In this document: piece by piece, positions 32,188 to 43,981 of the stretch
Position numbering within the stretch: the stretch's first letter is position 1
How the letters are laid out: every line of letters begins with the position of its first letter
DNA from: Diphasiastrum complanatum
Taxonomy: Eukaryota > Streptophyta > Lycopodiopsida > Lycopodiales > Lycopodiaceae
NCBI GenBank assembly: GCA_029204225.1
Contig: MU831948.1
Location: 1-64,000, forward strand
Direction of reading: 5' to 3'
DNA length: 64,000 nucleotides
Notes under the pieces: generated by a model
What the model was told of the DNA's origin: nothing
Seen by the model: only the letters and a program-made list of their open reading frames with translations
Databases searched by the model: none
Program-made: the position numbers and the translations under genes

Positions 32188-33357
32188 GTTGTAATGATCT
32201 GATCTTCTATTTGAACCTGTTCCTATGCACTTAGAACTCCCTTGAAAATCAACAAATGAAACTCAAAAATAAATCACAAAAATATGGAAACAATCCAGCC
32301 TTTCGTTTTTCTCTTTCTAGCAAATCCTAGCACCTAGAATCTTGATTTCTTGGTCACAATAGATCTAAACACAATATGATGAACTTTTGCCAACACCTAA
32401 GATTGAAACACACTCTTGAAAATTCCAACAACCTGAAAATCAAGAGATCCTATCAAATTTAGGGTTTCACCAAAAATGCAAAATATTGTATAAAGAGAAA
32501 TCTACATGCAAATGCTAGAATCTAGATATCTCATCTAATAGAATGTACCATCCACAATCATGAGAAATTTTTGTCTCCACATTCCAGTAAGTGGTTTCAA
32601 AAATTGGCCATCCAAAAGTGATTTGACATAAAATGATGATTGGACCACAAAAATCCACTTTCTATACTTGATAATGTAGCACAATCTAGAGCTAGGGGTG
32701 ATTTGTGTGAAAAATTGTCAACTAGTTTGGTTCTTTTATTTGGTATTTTTGGAGGCCAAAACTAAATCTCAAGTTAGAGATAGTTTCATATTTGTCAATA
32801 AAGGCTAAATAGTGGTTTTACTATTTTTGACAAGTATATAAGTGGATGAGGTTGTGTTTGGACCCATTCTAATTGGCTAATTTTGATACATTGCATTTGG
32901 ACTAGTTTTTCTAGGTTTTTGGCTAAGTACCTAGAAGTTGCCATTTTAGGGCAAACTATTGGCAAGTGGCCAAATGACATTTTGACAGCTATAAATAACA
33001 ATACCAGCATAGAGAAAAAATCATTGTATTCCCATTTCATATGGAGAATTCATCTCTTGGTTTCTATGTCCATTTCATATGTTTATCTCTTGATATTTTG
33101 ATTTTCTATGTGTAGAATGTTGATTTTATGGTTGATATAGGTTCCACATGTGTGAAGGACAATCTGTTGCTGCTATTGTACAGAAAAGGACAGTAGCATA
33201 CTGTATTTTCATGTTCATGATCAGATCTTAGTGATTTATGCAATTCTAGCATGCTAATCTTGATGAATTCTATCTTGTGACTAAATCTAGATGTGCATAC
33301 CAAATTGACCCAAGATCTAAGATCCATTAGTTGTGTTTTGAATCTGTAATTTTCACA
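32188..33357 (+). other. Probable 5' LTR region of a plus-strand LTR element
   Basis: The right end (TTTCACA at 33351-33357) abuts a primer-binding site, so at least the last several hundred bases are probably an LTR. CTATAAATAA at about 32989 could be its TATA box. No second LTR copy was found, so the left limit is unknown. Confidence 0.4.
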
Positions 33358-33369
33358 TGGTATTAGAGC
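33358..33369 (+). other. Primer-binding site
   Basis: TGGTATTAGAGC, the same variant PBS as in the gypsy element at 2839-2850 but on the plus strand. Confidence 0.7.
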
Positions 33370-33549
33370 AAGTGTAGGCCAAAGTTGGTGTTTATACCAA
33401 AACTAGAGTTGGATCATAAATTCTATGTAGATTTGGAGGTGTTGGTAGATCAAAATCCATTACTCGCCCTTAGACCCTTTTCCTCACCTACAGCCTCCCA
33501 GTCCTATTTTTTGACCCTCCAATCAAAAATCATAGCATGATTCGCCGAC

Positions 33550-34937
33550 ATGACACCGAAATGTCAACTTTCAATCATCTCGGCTCCCCCTGGCCAACAT
33601 GTAAGGGTCACAATGAGTGCAGCCCCAATGTGTAAGGGTCACAAGGAGTGTAGCCCCACCTGCCCATCAGAGTCCATCATCCAGCTCGACATCCTCCTCC
33701 CGAATGACGACCTCGCCCTCTGCTCCTTAGCAAGTCTTTGTCCCCAACCACATCCACCTTCTCTAGCAGAGAGGAGGGAGAAACATCTCCTCGATCCATC
33801 CGTCGACGGCCTTCCATCCGTGCTACTTCCCAGTACATGATCTTGCCGATGCTTACTGCGCAAGAGATTGTCACCCTTTGCACTGATAGATGCCTTGTAG
33901 TCCTTACTATTGCAGGCCTAGCCAACATGCAAGTGCCTCTCACACAAGACAATTTTGTGGTCCAGAGGGCCTTTGCCACCTTCGACATTGACCATTTTTC
34001 AGTCACCCACAAGGGACATGACGATGATGTCCCCCTTGATCCAGCGCTAGCAGCGCTAGTTTCTCTGGCGCTCAACCTTTCCCACACCACAAACCTGTTG
34101 TTAACATTCAACCATGCCAAATACGACATCTCGAGATTTTTTCTCTCCGATCGAGACGATGTCAAAACTAAGAACACTGATGGATATTTGATCTCACAAA
34201 TTAAAAATCCTAACCTCCGAGGTGACAGACTTTCTATCTGCCACCATCCTCGTAAGCTCTCATCGTCTCCTCCGCATATCTAAGTTGATTGTGGTCATGG
34301 TGACCGTGATGGATGGCCCCAATGCCATTTATGATTGGGCTACAGTTCTGATCAAAGAACTGCAAGCAGCCTTCAAACACCCAACCAGGACCACCTGCAG
34401 TGGTCTCCTCACTGCTCTCACCATCACCCACCTAGAGAATCTAAGAATCCAATCCCCTCCTCGTTTTGGCCAACCAGTTGGTCCATCCCAGCTCTAGCAA
34501 CTCTCCCCCTTCCTCAATATCACATCTACGACCCCTAGCCCCATTCGTGCACAACTGTTGTTTCACCAATCCCGTCAACTATTGTGACATCCACATATTC
34601 CCCCATCATGACACTGGCCATTGCCACGTCCCCTTCCACTACCATCACCCTCCCACTCACCTCATCTCCTATTCATCCAATTGTCATTCCAACCATAACA
34701 GCCATCACTACCCCTCTCATCACGACCATCGCTACTACCACCATTCCCCCTATCACCACCATTTCCATTACTGCACCGCTCCCTCCACCCATTCTAACCA
34801 TGCCACATTCGGCCAACTATGATACTCATGCACTGGGATGGACAACCTTAACGAGCCTCCAGCAACAACTTCACCAGCTGCTCACTAAACGAGCCACTGA
34901 GCAATCCCATGACCAATTATCTATAATCATCAATTAA
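33550..34937 (+). pseudogene. Weak gag-like or unknown coding remnant
   Basis: It follows the PBS on the same strand. Overlapping frames give 33738-34283 (with LDPALAALVSLALNLSHTTN and NHAKYDISRFF), 34222-34497 (AIYDWATVLIKELQAAF) and a Thr/Pro/Ile-rich stretch with a helical end at 34584-34937 (TLTSLQQQLHQLLTKR). Position suggests gag, but no zinc knuckle or protease motif is visible. The CA/CT-rich composition may keep frames open by chance. Confidence 0.3.
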
Positions 34938-35334
34938 AAAAAAAAAACTATAATGCTAATGCCTATAATTAAGAACCATGAATAATGAAGTTAGAAAAAA
35001 AAAACGTAAAAAAATCTTTTAAATAACATTCTATATAATATCCACATGTCAATACTCATAGCAATTTTTAAAATACAAACAAAATATTTTTTTTAATGAT
35101 TTGAATTAAAGCCAAAACACTATGTCGATGTTTAACATATCTAATTGCTAAGCTCTGGTTGCAAAGTAAGGTAGGGCCAAAATTTTGCATGGCAATAAAA
35201 GATAAACAAAAACTATGAATGATTATTGGCCACCACTAATAAAAAATTGTCGCTAATCTGAACGACAATTATTTGTTGCCTAGCGACTCAATTTTGCATT
35301 GCCTGAAGACAATCAATTTGAACTTCACCTTTTA

Positions 35335-35336
<2 letters not shown>

Positions 35337-35375
<39 letters not shown>
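35337..35375. repeat. (TA)n microsatellite
   Basis: An uninterrupted TA run. Confidence 0.95.
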
Positions 35376-35378
<3 letters not shown>

Positions 35379-35389
35379 AACTTATGTAC

Positions 35390-36665
35390 ACTTTTGTGCA
35401 TGTGTATGGGTGCACCCATGCATCCTCCTCCCCTCACCCATGCAAGAGCTTTTTTAACTAAAAAACTTGGGGAGAAGGATGCATGTATGGGGAAAATGCA
35501 TATCCCAATACATTTGCACATTGTGTGCATTGGGGGGTGGGCCCCAAAAAGATTCTCTACCTCTCCCTCCCCATCACTAAATTTAAATATATTTCTCTAA
35601 ATTCAAATATTTGAAGTTTGAAGTTAAGGTTTTATTTTCTTCACACACTTCAATGTGCTTTAAACTTTAGCCAATAATCTTTATTACATGGCTTTCTTAT
35701 TTATTTTGAATTACCAAAGTTTTACCCATAAATCATGAACATAAAAAAAAATTTGACTACCATAAATTGAATTTTTTTTTTTCAATCCTTCAAATCCCTA
35801 TCTTGTCCTGCCATTTTGAGGAATGTTTAATCACAAGCCCAAACTCACTAGCTTTAACTCCTAAATCTTTACCCACAAGCTTTTATCCATGGGCCAAAAA
35901 ATGCACAATAAAAAAAAAAAGGAGGATGGGGTGAGGGGAGTAAAAGAGACAATAAAAAGAGAAAAATAGGGGGGGAAGGGGGATCTGGAACACACGTACA
36001 TGCACACACACACGCGCACGCACACACGAGTGAGTGAGTGAGTGAGTGAGTGTGTGTGTGTATGTGCGCGCGCGCGTGTATGCCTATGTGTGTGCGCGTG
36101 TGTGACCCCCGACACAATGAATGTGTGTGTGTGTGTGTGTGTGCATGCACACACACACGCACACACACACACACATCTCCATATAAAAAACCTTTTGTGG
36201 ATGAGATATATTGTATGAAGTAAATCCACTTAAAAATGTGAATTCCCACTCTCCATAAAACAAAAAAAATGAAGGGGCTTTTTGGCTCCCCATAAATCAA
36301 GTTTTCCTTTTTTAAAAAGGAGACAAAAAAAAGTCCTTATCGAGAAAGAAATCTCCACCCCCTCTCAAAAAAAAAAAAACTAAGGCTTTTAAGGCCAGGA
36401 GCATATCTTTTTTTAACATGGCAAAACCCACCCACCCATCTCCCTCGAGCACTTAAACCATCGGCCTCTTGTTCAAACAACTTGTTTTTAACCATTAGGG
36501 AACACACCCGCACTCCTTCCACCCCATATGTTCTCCCCTTCACCTGTCAATCCATCTAAAAAAACATCATCGATGAGCATAACCGCACTAAGATTTATTA
36601 TATGGCTTTTGTATTTATTTTGAATTACCAGAATTTTACCCATAAATCATGAACATAAAGTTTTA
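35390..36665. repeat. Duplicated microsatellite-rich block, left copy
   Basis: This is a direct repeat of about 37300-38725. Shared landmarks: TTGTGTGCATTG..GGTGGGCC near 35521, TCACACACTTCAATGTGC at 35641 (37540 in the partner), AAACTCACTAGCTTTAACTC near 35841 and CCCTCGAGCACTTAAACC at 36442 (38622 in the partner). The offset grows from 1899 to 2180 bp because TC and GT tracts are longer in the right copy. No gene is supported in it. Confidence 0.9.
36001..36176. repeat. Compound CA/GAGT/GT/CA microsatellite
   Basis: It contains six GAGT units near 36028-36051, GT runs at 36051-36061 and 36122-36143, and CA runs at 36148-36175. The adjacent GT and CA runs are self-complementary and could fold. 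Confidence 0.92.
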
Positions 36666-37299
36666 CCTAAAGTTCTTTTCTCCGTCTAGCATTCATGCTC
36701 TATTGAAGAACATATTTGCTAATCCCATCCTTGCAATGACTGTGTGAAATAGCAGAAGTTGAATATCTAAAACTAGACATTTTTTTATTTATTTAAATTG
36801 AAATGGAAATTTGACACGAAGTTTTCCGTTGTTTTTTTTCTTTTTTCTCATTTGACAGACAAGTTTTTTGCTTTTGGTAACCTTGGTCGAACTATTACAT
36901 CACCTCAAGGATTGTCATCTTTGAGAGCTATAAAATGCATTCATATGATGGAATTCAAATGAATGGTGTTCATTTTTCAATTGCACACTATTTTAGGGCT
37001 CACCAAGAATTGGGCATCTTAAATTATTGAGATCAGTGTCTCCGAGAGACTTCAATCTCTTTTTTCATCACTGATATCTAACTTTATCCATACTTGCAAC
37101 AACCTGCTTGGTGTGTTGATAAAGTCGGTTGTTTACTTTTTGGCATTTTCTTGAAGTGGTCTAGTATCGCAACGGGCTCCGTCTTGCATGTCGTCTGTTC
37201 CATCCAGTGCTGCACGTCGAGACGAGCCCGCATCAACAAATCGGGCTCCAAGCAGTTCAGTATACACAAAGAAATACACATGCACACTCATACACACAT
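36666..37299. other. Spacer between duplicated blocks, no gene
   Basis: I see no coding region of a known family. Confidence 0.45.
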
Positions 37300-38016
37300 G
37301 CACACACCATCGGGTGCACCCATGTATCTTCTTCTCCTCGCCCATGCATACACACTTTCTTAACTAAAAATGATGGGGAGGGAGATGCATGTATGTAAAA
37401 ATTGGATATCCTCATACATTTGCACATTGTGTGCATTGAGAGGTGGGCCCCAAAAAGATGCCTCACCCCCTCCCTCCTCCCACTCACTAAATTTAAATAT
37501 CTTTCTTATTTGAATTTTGAAGTTAAGGTTTTATTTTCTTCACACACTTCAATGTGCTTTAAACTTTAGCCAATAATCTTACTTACATGACTTCCTTATT
37601 TATTTTAAATTAACAAAGTTTTATCCATAAATCATGAACATAAAATTTTTTTTGACTACTTTAAACTGCTTTTTTTTTTCCAATCCTTCAAATCCCTATC
37701 TTGGCCCGCCAATTTTAGGAATGTTTAACCACAAGCCCAAACTCACTAGCTTTAACTCATAAATCATTACCCACAAGCTTTTATCCATGGGCCAAAAAAT
37801 GCATAGTTGAAAAAAAAAGGAGGGAGATGGGGTGAGGAGCAAAAGAGACAATAAAAAGAGAAAAGTAGGTGGGGGAGGGGGATTTGGAACACACATGCGT
37901 GTGTGTGCATACACACATGCGTGCGCGTGCACACCTGTGTGTGTGTGTGCGCACACACACACACATCTTCATATAAAAAACTTTTTGTGGATGAGATATG
38001 TTGTATTAAGGGCCCC

Positions 38017-38019
<3 letters not shown>

Positions 38020-38082
<63 letters not shown>
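38020..38082. repeat. (TC)n microsatellite
   Basis: About 31 TC units. Confidence 0.97.
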
Positions 38083-38084
<2 letters not shown>

Positions 38085-38157
38085 ACAGGCTGACCAACCA
38101 CCCATAGAGGGAGGGAGGTCCCTCCATGCCTTGAAAAAAAAATTAAGAAGGTTAAAT

Positions 38158-38158
<1 letters not shown>

Positions 38159-38216
<58 letters not shown>
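38159..38216. repeat. (GT)n microsatellite
   Basis: About 29 GT units. Confidence 0.97.
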
Positions 38217-38220
<4 letters not shown>

Positions 38221-38725
38221 CTATAAAACAAGGGGTGCCTCCATTCCTTAAAAAATAAATATATCAATATATACTCCCCCTCCCCCCACACACATGCGCC
38301 CTTTTTTTTAAATGTAAAACGCCTCCCTTTTAAAACGTAAACCCCTCATAAAAAAATATAAACGTAAACCCCCTTAAAAATGTGAATCCTCACTTCCCAT
38401 TAAAAAAAAAAGTGAGGGGGCTTTTTGGCTCCCCATAAACTAGGTTTTTTTTTTTAAAAAAAAGAGGACAAAAAAAAATCCCCATCAAGAAAGAAACTCC
38501 TCCCCTCCACCCCCCTCCCCCAAAAAAAAAAAACAACTAAGATTTTTAAGGCCGGGAGCATATCGTTTTTTAACACTCAATCGCCCTTTTTTGTCACATG
38601 ACAATACCCACCCACCCACCTCCCTCGAGCACTTAAACCATCGGCCTCTTGTCCAAACAACTTGCTCTTACATGGCTTTCTTATTTATTTTGAGTTACCA
38701 AAGTTTTATCCATACATCATGATAG

Positions 38726-39245
38726 TTGATTGTCGGCCAGTTGTACCGAAGAGGTCCAGACGGAATTCTTCGGCGGTCTATTCTTCCTCATGAGACCACC
38801 CAGATCATTTCGCTTTCACAAGAAGGCATGGGTGGAGGTCATTTTGCATCTGACTTTACAGTTTGCAAGATTCTGCAATCAGGATATTGGTGGCCAACGA
38901 TTCATAAAGACACAGAGAAATACTTGAAAAAGTGCGATGTGTGCCAAAGGGCAAGAAGACCAACGAGATTGAACTATGATCTACTGCACCCAATCTTAGC
39001 CCAAGCACCGTTCGAAAAATGGGGATTGGATTATATTGGTCCAATTCACCCTACAGCAAGGAGTTCCCAGGCTCGATACATAATCGTAGCCACAGACTAC
39101 CTCACCAAATGGGCCGAAGCCAAGGCAGTACGAGTAGCAGACGCTAGGACCACTGCCAAGTTCCTTTATGAAAATATCATTGTGCACTTCGGGTGCCCAG
39201 TGGAACTAGTCAGTGATCGTGGAAGCCATTTCATCAACGAGACGG
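38726..39245 (+). pseudogene. Ty3/gypsy integrase, truncated
   Basis: It contains the HHCC zinc domain (GGHFASDFTVCKILQSGYWW with CDVCQRA downstream) and the catalytic core: WGLDYIGPIHP with the first Asp, YIIVATDYLTKWAEAKAV, and VELVSDRGSHFIN with the second Asp. The core stops at about 39245, before the catalytic Glu. The following DNA is unrelated to integrase. It is a 5'-truncated piece beginning exactly where the duplicated block ends. Confidence 0.88.
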
Positions 39246-39324
39246 AATTCCACAAGTCGTCAGGGCCAATACAACACAAGCCCTTGCCAGTGCCAGTGTA
39301 CCAGCTGCTCCCACGGATCTAACG

Positions 39325-40882
39325 ATGGCGTACCAAACCCTAGGAAAATACATCCTGGATGCGATAGCAGCCAAAGCTATTCTGGAAAGCAGGGTACTAC
39401 ATTTGGCAACAAATAATACACAGCTGCGAGCAGACAAAGCTGCAGCAAGAGCTGATTCTAGCTCAACAACATGAACAAGCAGGGCACCAAGAGATTGCCA
39501 AGTTGCAGTAGAAGGAGGAGGGTCTAAACAAATATATTCAGAGCTTATCCAAAGCGCTGACGGAGGCCTCCACAAAGGTGCGGGAGCTTCAAACTGAAGC
39601 ATCCCAATGGCTTGCCCCCATCCAGATGCAACTTACACTTTTGGAAGCAGAGAACATGTGCCTTGGGATGGAGGTTAAAGCCTTACAAGATGAGAAACTC
39701 GCCTGGTTAGCTCAATCTACACCGGACACAAGGCCGCTTTTCCAATCAGAGATGAATCTTCTAAGGCGTCAGGTGCTGATTTATAGCCAAACCCTAAACA
39801 ACTACCAGGCGGAGTTCAATAAGTATCAGACAAGCGCAACGCAATAGCTCGCCCAGGCCAAGCAAGCCCTCAAGGCATGCCAGAAATACATGGAAACGAA
39901 GACCCAGTCCTCCCCCGTGGTAATTCCACCGCCACCTAATTTTGACGTTGCATAGGCTAGTATCAGCCAAGACCAGAGCCAGCAGGCAGCAGGGGGATTT
40001 CAACCAGATCAAGGGTCCAAAGGCTAGGACCAAGGGCAGACAGATGCGGCCACTGATATGTGCGACCAGAGCCAAGGCGCAACCACCAGCCAGGGCCCAA
40101 CAACATCGTCCAGAGGGTCACGAACGATATTTGCCAGCCGGGCCTTTCGAAGACTGAAATTTGTGGAGGAGAACATCAATGAATTTTTATCCAAAAATCT
40201 CCACGAGTCATCAAGAGGGGGCTGGCAGTTATCGTTCTCAGCTCAGACCATCAAGGGAAAAGAACTGTAAGCCTTACCCACCCTCCAACCACAACCGGAG
40301 TGGCGACAACAGTTATTTGAGAGAGACCCTATGGCCATCAAGGCTTACGTGATGAGTCCGCAACAGTTACGGGTGAACGCGCATTTCCTGCCATGTCCAA
40401 GAAGATCCAAATGGGCAGAATGCGGCACTCCTCTGGACCAGATCACACTCAACAATTTCAACTGGCCAATCATCAAATCCGAATATGGGTGGACAATGGA
40501 TGTAGACGCCAAAAGGGCTCTCTCCGCATTCGTCGGCCACTACATCAATTGTCCCGATCCCACAGTCCGTGCGGCAGCCACTTACGCCCAGGACTTGGAA
40601 TATTTAATGGGCATTGAAACAAAATGGGATGATTTCCTTCCCTCCATATTCTTTAATCCAAATAAGGCGCTCGCTTCCGACAAAGTCGAAGACCAGCTGC
40701 CAGTCGCTCGCGTATATTACCGAGCTGCATTCCTTGGTGATCCTTGGACGAAACGATTCCAAGCATGGGTGGATCAAGAATGGTTGACAGGAGTTCACAA
40801 GTCCTTCCACATGCCAAAGGACTCGAAGAAACTAGACCGTCTCAACTTCATGGAAGACGTTACGGAATATCTCATCCACTAG
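39325..40882 (+). pseudogene. Unknown coiled-coil ORF between integrase and an LTR-like sequence
   Basis: It opens MAYQTLGKYILDAIAAKAIL. After a frame change near 39430 a single frame runs about 480 codons to 40882, broken only by TAG at 39509, 39845, 39953 and 40025 and TAA at 40268. The first half is Gln/Glu/Leu-rich and probably coiled coil (EASTKVRELQTEASQWL). A Gln-rich low-complexity middle follows, then a compact C-terminal domain (40331-40882) with FLPCPRRSKWAECGTPLDQI, FVGHYINCPDP and FLGDPWTKRFQAWVDQEWL. I do not recognise it. It occupies the position of an extra (env-like or accessory) ORF of some gypsy elements, but it could be a displaced gag or captured host DNA. Confidence 0.55.
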
Positions 40883-40957
40883 AGGCGGTCCAAGAGGATG
40901 CTCTACTAAACTGGCAGAGTGCCGAGGGACCGGCACTACTTCAGGCCGTGGGTCCTG

Positions 40958-41738
40958 TTGGGGGTATTCCCAACAAAGTGTAAATAAATAAAATCCTCCA
41001 ATAAAATGTGTTGCGAGGGCATGGCATCATGTGTGTATAAGCCCATGGCCCAATGAGCATGCAATTGAAGTTGTAAATAAAATAAACTTGACTTGGGCCT
41101 TGTAATTAAAATAAAACTAGAGGCCTAATGTCATTTTTAAACTTAGAGATCACTTTTTAGAGTTGGGTCCAAATTGGGACTCACATGAATCTTGTGATTT
41201 CTATGTACTTTTTGTGGACCCTTGGATCAAGTTGGGTCCAAGATGAATGGCTAGGATCATTGTGAATATTAGCCAATAAGATTGAGGGGCAAGGGCCTTC
41301 CCCATTTTATAAAAAGGCACCATTTGTACACTATTTCCATGCTTAATGAGAAGGAGAAAACTCTACCATTTTTGAAAGAGAAGCATCCTCATTTGCTATT
41401 CACTACTTGCTAATGCTCTTGATTGTGTTTTCCATTGCTTTCTATTTCCATGTTTATTGTTTGCCATAGTGAATGCTTTTCCATTAGCAAGCATAAGGAG
41501 CATTTGAGCTAACCTCCACCCTCACTCTCTCTCTCTCTCTCTTTCTCTCTTCTCTTCTCAACCTCTTCTTTTCTATCCCTTCCCTTCACCCAACTATGAT
41601 GAATGTTAGTGTAGAGGAGTAGAGTTAAAGAGGAGTAGCATAGTGGTGAGTAGAGTTAAGGGAGAAAGTAGGAATTTCACTTAAAGTAGCATCTATGCAT
41701 AGTTAGGCACCTATCCAGTGATCTAACCTTTGTTGACA
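40958..41738 (+). repeat. LTR-like sequence
   Basis: It begins TGTTGGG-GGTATT-CCCAACA, a 7-bp inverted repeat like many LTR starts. It contains TTTTATAAAAAGGC near 41300 as a possible TATA box and a TC-rich tract at 41525-41555, and it may end at TTGTTGACA. No partner LTR is in the window, so both limits are provisional. Confidence 0.45.
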
Positions 41739-41799
41739 GGCGGAAGGGCTATACTACGAGATATTTTCGACCCCACAATATCATATCTCAGAGTAATGA

Positions 41800-43980
41800 G
41801 ATGGATATTTGTTTTCTTAGTTCAATGTTTTATGGACCTAATGACCTAATTTGCATTAAGGTTAAAATTGGAGGACATGTTGTTAATGTACTTTTTGACA
41901 CGAGATCCACTCATAATTTTATAAATGCAAATTTGGTGTAGATGCTAAACCTTCCTATAAAAAAAGTGGGAAAAAGTACTGTGTGACAATGGCGTCTGGA
42001 TGTAATTCCGAACCGATGGATTGTGTGGTTTCTAATGCACCTTTGCACATACAGGATTGTTATGAGAAACTTGAATTTCAGGCCGTTAATTTGGCAAATG
42101 CGGATGTGGTTCTTGGGCAACAATGACATTATGATAAGAATAAATCATTGAAAATTGATTTTGTTGAAAAATCTTTAACTTTTATGCATGATTGTTCTTC
42201 AATAAAGATTAGTGCTACTTTAAGTGTTGATGTTACTGATATTAAACCTTACTCTAAGCATGAGCTTAATTCCTTAATAAAGAACACAGAGTATAAATTT
42301 TATTTATGTTTTCACAAGAACTTAATATGTTGCAATGATGAAATTCTTAAACTTAATTCCATGAATATACCTAGTGAGAACACTCCTGAATTTGAAGGCT
42401 ATAGTGAACTTAGACAAGAATTCAATGAGGTTTTTCTAGATCTTCCTATAAGTTTACCACCTGAAAGGTCTGTAGATTACAAGATTGACCTTATCAATTC
42501 CGATTGCACACCCTTATAGGATGAGTGCATCGAAAGAGCTTGAGGTACAAAGGCAATTAAGTGAGTATCTAGAGAAAGAGTGGATAAAACCTAGTAAGTC
42601 TCCTTGGGCATCACTAGTAGTTCTGGTCGCTAAGAAGGATGGGACTATAAGATTTTGTGTAGACTATAAAAAGTTGAACAAAGTTACAATTTAGAATAGG
42701 TATCCACTATCGTGAATGGATGACCTGATAGATTATCTTGGTGGTGCAAGGTACTTTACCAAGATAGATCTAAGATTAGGGTATCATCATATTCGCAGTA
42801 AGGTAGAGGATATACCTAAGACGAATTTTGAACTCGGTTTGGACACTACAAGTTTTTGGTGCTTCCATTTGGTTTGACCAATGCACCAACGACTTTCCAA
42901 AAAATGATGAACGATTTGTTCAGGCCATATTTGTGCTTTTGAATGATATCCTGGTCTTTTTAATAAGACTTTGGCAGAACATAAAGAGCATTTTAAGGTT
43001 GTCTTGGACATCTTAAGAAAGGAAGAGCTTTTTGCCAAAGAGTCTAAATGTGATTTTTTGCTGAAGAGTTATCTTACCTGGGGCATAAGATTTCTGAACT
43101 TGGTATAGAAATAGAGGCCGATCGTATCCGAAGGGTTATTGAATGGCCAATTCTTACTATGGTTTGAGAAATCAAGTCATTTTTTTGTTCGGTATTTTTC
43201 TGTCGCCGTATATCTCAGTTTGCTAGGATGGCATTTCCCCTCACTCAAGCTTTGAGAGGCTTTAAAAAACTTAGTCGGAGGTCTAGGAGTCCACTAGTGG
43301 TGTGGACAAAGAATATGAACAATAGTTTTGAGTTGCTTAAGAAAAGTGTGACAAGTGCACCAATCCTAATCATTGGCAATCCTAGGAAACCATTTGTGGT
43401 TAGGACCGATGCCAATGATTATGCAATTGGAGCTGTCTTAATGTAGGATGGACATCATGTTGCTTTTGAAAGCAAGAAACTCAATCCAGCTCAATCTAGA
43501 TATTGTACCTATGAAAAGGAGTTTTTTGCTATTATTCATGTCTTGAAAATTTGGCAACATTATTTGTATGGAGTCAAATTTGATGTTTTGACAGATCATC
43601 AAACACTCCGTTATTTTTGTGATGCTACAGATTTAAAAGGGAGACAAGCTAGATGGGCTGAGCTAATGCAAGTATTTGACTTCTCAATATGGTATTGTAA
43701 AGTCAGTCAAAACACTCTAGCGGATACTTTGAGTCGTTTACCGGTTATTAATCAGCTAAGCTTTACTAATATACAACCGAGGTTATTTGAGTCCGATCCT
43801 TTTTTTGGAAAGTATTGGCAACAAGTACTTTATGATGTCGATTCGGGTAAGCAGGATTCCTTTAATTAGGGAAAGATTGAAATGAATTTTGCTATATAGA
43901 ATGGGATCTTGTTTCGTAAGGGCAAAGTATGTGTACCAAAGAATGACACAGTTCTCAATATTTTCATATATGGGACTACA
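41800..43980 (+). pseudogene. Ty3/gypsy pol: protease, RT and RNase H, heavily decayed
   Basis: The protease region reads VVNVLFDTRSTHNFI (41880-41925), with Gly of the D-(S/T)-G triad replaced by Arg. RT reads [20 protein letters not shown], then [33 protein letters not shown] and GARYFTKIDLRLGYHHI (the Asp of motif A is kept). The later RT parts are in shifted frames. RNase H is clear (APILIIGNPRKPFVVRTDAN, YEKEFFAIIHVLKIWQHYLY, FDVLTDHQTLRYF) at 43228-43750, then WYCKVSQNTLADTLSRLP. Stops in otherwise aligned frames are TAG at 41939, 42692, 43444, 43867 and 43897 and TGA at 42713 and 43165. Integrase is cut off at about 43980 by an LTR. Confidence 0.85.
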
Positions 43981-43981
43981 T

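Larger units (their letters stand above)
37300..38725. repeat. Duplicated microsatellite-rich block, right copy
   Basis: Partner of 35390-36665. It ends abruptly at the gypsy integrase, in the same CTTATTTATTTTGA(A/G)TTACC...CATAAATCATGA-type segment that closes the left copy near 36660. Confidence 0.88.

Noticed and set aside
33738-34937. A host gene in the 33.7-34.9 kb region
   Set aside because: Frames overlap and are low in complexity, no conserved motif is visible, and the position after a primer-binding site makes a retroelement remnant more likely. Kept only as a weak feature.
35273-38226. Open frames rich in His-Thr, Val-Cys or Ser-Leu repeats
   Set aside because: They are translations of CA, GT, TC and TA microsatellites.
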